Assembly (NCBI GenBank): GCA_027343725.1
Contig: DAHWKH010000189.1
Location: 1 to 9,529, forward strand
Reading direction: 5' to 3'
Source of the DNA: Acidiferrobacteraceae bacterium
GTDB lineage: Bacteria > Pseudomonadota > Gammaproteobacteria > Acidiferrobacterales > Acidiferrobacteraceae
DNA: 9,529 nt
Of this stretch, positions 5,403-9,529 are shown piece after piece. Within the stretch, counting starts at the first letter, position 1. Each line of letters starts with the position of its first letter. Both the position numbers and the translations under genes were made by a program. The notes under the pieces were generated by a model that worked only from the letters and a program-made list of their open reading frames with translations, had not been told where the DNA came from and searched no databases.

Positions 5403-7159
5403 AGCTCGCGCGCCGGCGCTTCGATTGTCTCGTCATCGGGGCCGGGGGGGCGGGCCTGCGCGCGGCCTGGCAACTCGCCGAAGGCGACGCGCAGGTCGCG
5501 GTGGTCTCGAAGGTGTTTCCGACCCGTTCGCACACGGTCGCGGCCCAAGGGGGCGTGAACGCGGCGCTCGGGAACGTGCTGCCGGATTCCTGGCATTGGC
5601 ATATGTACGATACCGTCAAGGGCGGGGATTACCTCGGCGACCAGGATGCGATCGAATACCTCTGTCGCGCGGCGAACCGCCTGGTGATCGAGCTCGAGCA
5701 CGCGGGCGTGCCGTTCTCGCGGTTACCCGACGGGAAAATCTACCAGCGCCCGTTCGGCGGTCAGAGTCAGGCGTTCGGAGGGGCGCAGGCGGCGCGCACC
5801 TGTGCCGCGGCCGACCGCACGGGGCACGCGATCCTGCACGCGCTCTATCAGCAGAACATGCGCGCCAAGACCCATTTCTTCGATGAATTCTTCGCCATCG
5901 ATCTGTTGCGCGACGCCTCGGGCGCGACGCTTGGGGCGCTCGTGCTCGAGATCGAGACGGGCGACCTCCTGGTCATCGAGAGCAAGACCACCTTGATCGC
6001 GACCGGCGGGGCGGGGCGCATGTACCGGACGAGCACCAACGCGCTGATCAATACCGGCGACGGGCTCGCGATGGCCTTGCGCGCCGGCATCCCCTTGCAG
6101 GACATGGAGTTCATTCAGTTCCACCCGACGGGCCTTGCGGGCGTCGGGGTACTCATCACCGAGGGCGCGCGTGGTGAAGGGGGCTATCTCGTGAACAACA
6201 CAGGCGAGCGCTTCATGGCGTCCTACGCCCCCCAGGCTCAGGATCTCGCAAGCCGCGATGTCGTGAGCCGCGCGATCCATTTGGAGGTGGCCGCGGGACG
6301 CGGTTGCGGGCCCCGCGGCGATTATGTCGAGCTGAAGCTCGAGCACCTCGGGGAGGAGGTGATCGCCCAGCGCCTGCCTGGGATCCGCGAATCGGCGCTG
6401 CGGTTTGCGCACATCGATCCGGCGCGCGCTCCGATCCCCGTGTATCCGACCGCGCACTACATCATGGGCGGGATTCCGACCAACCGCTTCGGCGAGGTCG
6501 TGGCGCCCGAGCGTCACGGCCCCGAGGAGCCGCAACCGGGGCTCTACGCGGTCGGGGAGTGCGCCTGCGTCTCGGTCCACGGCGCGAACCGCCTAGGCGG
6601 CAACTCGCTTCTCGACATCATCGTCTTCGGGCGCGCGGCCGGCAATCAGATGCTGGCGGCCCTGAAGGCGCAGCGGTACCACCGTCCGCTCCCAGAGGAG
6701 GCGGTGGAACGGGCGCTGGCGCGCGTTGCGCGTTGGGAACGGCCGGGGACGGAATCGATCGCCGATATCGGCTCCGAGCTGCGGCAGGTGATGGAGCAGT
6801 TTTGCGGGGTGTTCCGCCGCCAGGAGGTCCTGGACGAGGGGGTGAAACGCGTGCGCGCGTTACGCGAGCGCTTGGCGCACGCCGGGTTGTCCGATCAGAG
6901 CCGTACGTTCAATACCGCGCGCATCGAGGCCCTGGAACTCGAAAACCTGATCGAGGTGGCTTTGGCGACGGTGGTCTCGGCCGCTGCCCGCAGCGAGAGC
7001 CGCGGGGCACACTCGCGCGTGGATTTCCCCGAGCGCGACGACGCGCATTGGTTGAAGCACAGCTTGTATTTTCGGGAGGGCGAGACGCTCGATTACAAAC
7101 CGGTGCGCATGAAGCCGTTGACGGTGAGCGCCTTCCCGCCCAAACCGCGGGTATACTGA
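5399..7159 (+). CDS. sdhA: Succinate dehydrogenase flavoprotein subunit
   Basis: SdhA oxidises succinate to fumarate through covalently bound FAD on the cytosolic face of complex II, joining the TCA cycle to the quinone pool. The product has 586 residues (E. coli 588). The dinucleotide-binding GAGGAGLRAA is at 14-23. His45 in RSHTVAAQGG is the site of covalent FAD attachment. Substrate-site residues are His242 (FHPTG), Arg286 (ASRDVVSR, the proton-shuttle Arg), His353 (TAHYIMGG) and Arg398 (GANRLGGNS), each at or one residue from the E. coli number. The C-terminal helical part has TESRG-like SESRGAHSR (532-540) and ends PPKPRVY. The start is GTG at 5399, overlapping the sdhD stop as GTGA; the frame is open further upstream, but that part is the shadow of sdhC/sdhD. 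A fumarate reductase identity is unlikely given the SdhC/D type and the alignment. Confidence 0.98.
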   Translation: MKLARRRFDCLVIGAGGAGLRAAWQLAEGDAQVAVVSKVFPTRSHTVAAQGGVNAALGNVLPDSWHWHMYDTVKGGDYLGDQDAIEYLCRAANRLVIELEHAGVPFSRLPDGKIYQRPFGGQSQAFGGAQAARTCAAADRTGHAILHALYQQNMRAKTHFFDEFFAIDLLRDASGATLGALVLEIETGDLLVIESKTTLIATGGAGRMYRTSTNALINTGDGLAMALRAGIPLQDMEFIQFHPTGLAGVGVLITEGARGEGGYLVNNTGERFMASYAPQAQDLASRDVVSRAIHLEVAAGRGCGPRGDYVELKLEHLGEEVIAQRLPGIRESALRFAHIDPARAPIPVYPTAHYIMGGIPTNRFGEVVAPERHGPEEPQPGLYAVGECACVSVHGANRLGGNSLLDIIVFGRAAGNQMLAALKAQRYHRPLPEEAVERALARVARWERPGTESIADIGSELRQVMEQFCGVFRRQEVLDEGVKRVRALRERLAHAGLSDQSRTFNTARIEALELENLIEVALATVVSAAARSESRGAHSRVDFPERDDAHWLKHSLYFREGETLDYKPVRMKPLTVSAFPPKPRVY

Positions 7160-7175
7160 AGACCCCGGTCGGGGC

Positions 7176-7185
7176 GGAGGGAGGG
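7176..7185 (+). promoter_or_regulatory. Strong ribosome binding site for sdhB
   Basis: The purine run GGAGGGAGGG stands 3-12 bases before the sdhB GTG and offers two overlapping Shine-Dalgarno registers (GGAGG at 7176-7180 is spaced 8 bases from the start). It is the strongest ribosome binding site in the sdh operon and fixes the GTG at 7189 as start. Confidence 0.7.
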
Positions 7186-7188
7186 CCT

Positions 7189-7893
7189 GTGTCGGAAACA
7201 CGCTTTCGGATCTTTCGATACCAACCCGAGGTGCAAGAGGCGCCCTATGTCGCGGACTACACCCTGCCCGCGGGCCACGGGGCCGTGATGTTGCTTGATG
7301 CGCTGCTGCTTTTGAAAGAACAAGACGAGTCCCTGAGCTTCCGGCGCTCGTGTCGCGAGGGTGTGTGCGGCTCGGACGCCATGAACATCAACGGCCGCAA
7401 CGGGCTTGCGTGCGTGACCGCCCTCAAGGACCTGCGCCAACCGATCACGGTGCGGCCCTTGCCCGGCATGCCGGTGATCCGCGATCTCATCGTCGATCTC
7501 ACGGGTTTTTACCGGCAGTACCGCGCGGTGCGCCCGTGGCTCATCGACGCGGGCCGGGTCCCGGACGTGGAACGCCGTCAGAGCCCGGCCGAACGCGCGC
7601 GCCTGGACGGGCTCTATGAATGCATCCTGTGCGCCTGTTGCACGACGAGCTGCCCGTCGTTCTGGTGGAATCCCGAGCGTTTTCTCGGGCCGGCGGCGCT
7701 TTTGCAGGCCTATCGGTTTCTGGAGGACAGCCGTGATCAGGCCACGGGCGAGCGCCTCGATGATCTCGAGGACCCCTACCGGCTCTATCGGTGCCATACC
7801 ATCATGAACTGCACGGACGTCTGCCCCAAGGGCCTGGACCCGGCGCGCGCCATCGGCGGGATCAAGGCGCGTCTGGCGGCTCGCCGGCTGTGA
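7189..7893 (+). CDS. sdhB: Succinate dehydrogenase iron-sulfur subunit
   Basis: SdhB carries electrons from the SdhA flavin to quinone through three Fe-S clusters. The 234-residue product (E. coli 238) has an N-terminal ferredoxin-like domain with [2Fe-2S] ligands Cys55, Cys60, Asp63 and Cys75 in SCREGVCGSDAMNINGRNGL followed by AC; the Asp in place of a Cys is as in E. coli. The C-terminal domain has CILCACCTTSCPSFWWNPER (145-164). Cys145, Cys148, Cys151 and Cys212 would hold [4Fe-4S], and Cys155, Cys202 and Cys208 the [3Fe-4S] cluster. All are present, so a full electron relay is expected. The start is GTG at 7189, 29 bases after the sdhA stop, set by a strong purine-rich ribosome binding site; this is the only real gap inside sdhCDABE. 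The stop overlaps the sdhE start by four bases. Confidence 0.97.
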   Translation: MSETRFRIFRYQPEVQEAPYVADYTLPAGHGAVMLLDALLLLKEQDESLSFRRSCREGVCGSDAMNINGRNGLACVTALKDLRQPITVRPLPGMPVIRDLIVDLTGFYRQYRAVRPWLIDAGRVPDVERRQSPAERARLDGLYECILCACCTTSCPSFWWNPERFLGPAALLQAYRFLEDSRDQATGERLDDLEDPYRLYRCHTIMNCTDVCPKGLDPARAIGGIKARLAARRL

Positions 7894-8120
7894 ACGCAGA
7901 AAGGCTCCATTGGGCCTGTCGCCGTGGCCTCCTGGAACTCGATCTCGTGTTGCGGGAATTTATCGACACGCGCTACGCCGCGCTCTCGGCGAGCGAGCAG
8001 GCGCTCTTCCAGGCGTTCCTGAACGAGAGCGACGCCGATCTCTGGGCCTGGATCCAGGGGATCGAGCCGGACCCCCGGTATGCGCCGGTGTTGCGATGCT
8101 TTAGACTCGCGCGTTTTTGA
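7890..8120 (+). CDS. sdhE: FAD assembly factor SdhE
   Basis: SdhE (formerly YgfY/CptB in E. coli) is a small cytosolic protein that promotes covalent attachment of FAD to SdhA. The 76-residue product carries HWACRRGLLELD (7-18), containing the family's RGxxE motif at Arg12-Gly13-Glu16, which is needed for flavinylation, followed by a helical region with LSASEQALFQAFLNESDADL (32-51) and WAWIQG. It is about twelve residues shorter than E. coli SdhE, at the poorly conserved C-terminus. The start is GTG at 7890, overlapping the sdhB stop as GTGA, so it is translated with its client subunits. The frame is open upstream to 7791, but that stretch is a shadow of sdhB. In E. coli this gene lies elsewhere, next to ygfZ; here both genes flank sdhCDAB. 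Confidence 0.93.
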   Translation: MNAERLHWACRRGLLELDLVLREFIDTRYAALSASEQALFQAFLNESDADLWAWIQGIEPDPRYAPVLRCFRLARF

Positions 8121-8132
8121 GGGGCTTTCGCC

Positions 8133-9413
8133 ATGATCGATCCCAAGCGTTTACGAACCGCCCCCGGCGACCTCGCGCGCGCGCTCGCGCGCCGGGGTTT
8201 TGCGCTCGACGTCGCGCGCATCGAGGCGCTCGAGGCGCGCCGCAAGGTGGCCCAGAAGGCCTTGGAGGACGCCCAGGCGGAACGCAACGCGCGCGCCAAG
8301 GCGATCGGGCGGGCCAAGGCCCAAGGGGGCGATATCGCAAGCCTCATGGCCGGACAGGAGGCACTCGCGGCGCGCCTTGCCGCCCACGAGGTCGAGCTCC
8401 AGGCGGTGCAGGCGCAATGGGACGAGCTCGCGGCGGCGCTGCCAAACCCCCCGGACGACGATGTCCCGGACGGGCGCGATGAACGCGACAACGTCACGCT
8501 GCGCACGGTCGGAGAGCCGCCCGCCTGGGATTTCGCGGTGCGCGATCACGTCGATATCGGGGGCCTTCTCGGGGGGCTGGATTTCGGCGCGGGAGCGAAG
8601 CTCGCCGGGGCGCGCTACGCGGTCTTGAGCGCCGGGCTGGCACTGCTGCAGCGCGCGCTCACGCAATTCATGCTGGATCTGCACACCCAGGTCCACGGCT
8701 ATACCGAGGTCTATGTCCCGTATCTTGCCAACCGCGACAGTCTGTTCGGTACAGGCCAGCTCCCGAAGTTCGAAAAAGACCTCTTCAAGATCGAGGGCTT
8801 GGAATACTTTCTGATCCCGACGGCGGAAGTGCCGGTCACCAATCTCGTGCGCGATGCGACGCTGTCCGCGGGCGCCCTGCCGCAACGCCTCGTCTGTCAC
8901 ACGCCGTGTTTTCGCAGCGAGGCCGGCGCCGCCGGGCGCGACACGCGCGGGCTCATCCGCCAGCACCAGTTCGAGAAGGTCGAACTCGTGCAGGTGACGG
9001 CCCCCGAGGATTCCGCGCGCGCCCACGAGGAACTCACGGGACACGCCGAGGCGGTCTTGCAGCGCCTGGGCCTTGCCTATCGGGTGGTGGCGTTGTGCGC
9101 GGGGGATCTGGGTTTCGCCGCGGCCAAGACCTACGACCTCGAGGTCTGGCTCCCCGGGAGCGGCTGCTATCGCGAGATCTCCTCGTGCAGCAATTTCCGG
9201 GATTTTCAGGCGCGCCGTTTGCGCGCGCGCTATCGCCCGCGCGAGGAGCGGCCGGCGCTCGTCCACACCCTGAACGGCTCAGGGCTTGCGGTCGGGCGCA
9301 CGCTCGCGGCGGTGCTCGAAAACTATCAGGAGGCCGACGGCGGCGTGCGCATCCCGGAGGCCTTGGTCCCTTACATGGGCGGCCTCACGACGCTTCGCCC
9401 GTCCGAAAGCTGA
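8133..9413 (+). CDS. serS: Seryl-tRNA synthetase
   Basis: SerRS charges tRNA-Ser (and tRNA-Sec where present) with serine using ATP. The 426-residue product (E. coli 430) has the N-terminal antiparallel coiled-coil arm, at about residues 27-105 and rich in Ala, Glu, Arg and Lys, which binds the long variable arm of tRNA-Ser. Then come LPNPPDDDVP (101-110) and the class II catalytic core. TAEVPVTNL, motif 2 FRSEAGAAGRDTRGLIRQHQ with the following FEKVEL, and ISSCSNFRDFQARR are all standard. Motif 3 is GLAVGRTLAAVLENYQ near the C-terminus, with the conserved Arg. The ATG at 8133 has GAGGGG at 8119-8124 as a good ribosome binding site. It starts 12 bases after the sdhE stop, with no terminator or convincing promoter between, so it is probably transcribed from the sdh operon. 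The gene is followed by a G+C-rich hairpin. Confidence 0.98.
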   Translation: MIDPKRLRTAPGDLARALARRGFALDVARIEALEARRKVAQKALEDAQAERNARAKAIGRAKAQGGDIASLMAGQEALAARLAAHEVELQAVQAQWDELAAALPNPPDDDVPDGRDERDNVTLRTVGEPPAWDFAVRDHVDIGGLLGGLDFGAGAKLAGARYAVLSAGLALLQRALTQFMLDLHTQVHGYTEVYVPYLANRDSLFGTGQLPKFEKDLFKIEGLEYFLIPTAEVPVTNLVRDATLSAGALPQRLVCHTPCFRSEAGAAGRDTRGLIRQHQFEKVELVQVTAPEDSARAHEELTGHAEAVLQRLGLAYRVVALCAGDLGFAAAKTYDLEVWLPGSGCYREISSCSNFRDFQARRLRARYRPREERPALVHTLNGSGLAVGRTLAAVLENYQEADGGVRIPEALVPYMGGLTTLRPSES

Positions 9414-9445
9414 GAGGCCCGCCCGGGATTCCCCGGACGGGCCTT
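9414..9445. terminator. Putative bidirectional intrinsic terminator after serS
   Basis: Immediately after the serS stop, bases 9416-9427 pair with 9432-9443: 12 positions, eleven of them Watson-Crick (G+C only) with one C/A mismatch (9422/9437), closing an ATTC tetraloop at 9428-9431; A9415-T9444 can extend it. The stem is very stable but the following T-run is only two bases, so termination by a classical U-tract mechanism would be weak. The hairpin sits between serS and a possible convergent minus-strand gene, which fits a shared terminator. Confidence 0.55.
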
Positions 9446-9449
9446 GGTG

Positions 9450-9529
9450 TCAGGCGCTTTGGGTGATAGCGGGCCGAGATGAGCCCTGCTGTTTGCGCCA
9501 GGCGTCGAGGCTTAGGCACTTCGGGCCGT
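9450..9529 (-). CDS. Possible 3' end of an unrecognised convergent gene (partial)
   Basis: Reading the minus strand from the window edge, one frame is open for 25 codons (GPKCLSLDAWRKQQGSSRPA, then ITQSA) and ends with TGA at 9452-9450, just before the hairpin. Third codon positions are mostly G or C, as in the neighbours. I do not recognise the family, and 25 residues are too few to name it. Another minus-strand frame is also open here, but it runs on into the terminator and serS, so the frame given is the better guess. The alternative is that these 80 bases are simply intergenic. Confidence 0.3.
   Translation of the reverse strand, partial: GPKCLSLDAWRKQQGSSRPAITQSA

Noticed and set aside
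5723..6580. 285-codon open frame on the minus strand inside sdhA
   Set aside because: It is antisense to the most conserved part of SdhA; it shows no family resemblance and is explained by the codon bias of sdhA.
7152..7157. TATACT near the sdhA stop as a promoter for sdhB
   Set aside because: No -35 hexamer sits at a workable distance: TTGACG at 7118 is 28 bases away and the TTCCCG at 7133 only 13.
8091..8107. TTGCGA and TAGACT before serS as a promoter
   Set aside because: The two boxes are only 5 bases apart and no other -35 fits the 17-base spacing, so the pair cannot work as a sigma70 promoter.
8151..9266. 371-codon open frame on the minus strand inside serS
   Set aside because: It is fully antisense to a complete seryl-tRNA synthetase with all motifs, reads as low-complexity Arg/Ala/Gly-rich protein, and has no start context.
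9453..9529. tRNA gene or other RNA after serS
   Set aside because: I could not fold a cloverleaf or find T-loop (GGTTCRA-like) or anticodon-arm sequences in these bases.

Overview
This window looks like an ordinary housekeeping stretch of a G+C-rich (roughly two-thirds by eye) Gram-negative chromosome, most likely a gammaproteobacterium or a close relative such as an acidithiobacillia-like lineage. That view rests on the pyrG-kdsA-eno-ftsB gene order, the presence of kdsA (Kdo for lipopolysaccharide), a four-subunit SDH of the E. coli type, and the pair SdhE/YgfZ. A genus cannot be fixed from the sequence alone. Coding density is very high, no stretch longer than about 120 bases lacks a gene, and I see no mobile element, CRISPR array, rRNA or tRNA.

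Layout. Bases 1-3605 (+) hold the 3' two-thirds of pyrG (CTP synthase), kdsA (Kdo-8-phosphate synthase, of the metal-ligand type), eno (enolase) and ftsB (divisome coiled-coil protein). The first two genes overlap by 4 bases, and ftsB may also have its own promoter in the tail of eno. ygfZ (folate-binding Fe-S maintenance protein) runs on the minus strand at 3581-4609, overlaps the end of ftsB tail to tail, and is divergent from sdhC. A compact divergent promoter region lies around 4601-4658. Bases 4684-8120 (+) are sdhC-sdhD-sdhA-sdhB-sdhE: the complete membrane-bound succinate dehydrogenase (complex II) plus its flavinylation factor. Twelve bases later serS (seryl-tRNA synthetase) follows, and it ends at a G+C-rich hairpin that is a plausible terminator. 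The last 80 bases can be read as the 3' end of an unrecognised convergent minus-strand gene.

How the genes fit together. SdhA needs covalent FAD (placed with SdhE), SdhB carries three Fe-S clusters (a class of cofactor whose upkeep involves YgfZ), and SdhC/SdhD bind haem and quinone. The 4.5 kb from ygfZ to sdhE is therefore a self-contained complex II build-and-maintain unit. The first block combines CTP supply (PyrG), Kdo synthesis (KdsA; Kdo is activated by CTP before use) and glycolysis (enolase, giving the phosphoenolpyruvate that KdsA consumes), so pyrG, kdsA and eno are metabolically connected. I do not see a novel system here; the points worth a second look are regulatory architecture and gene order.
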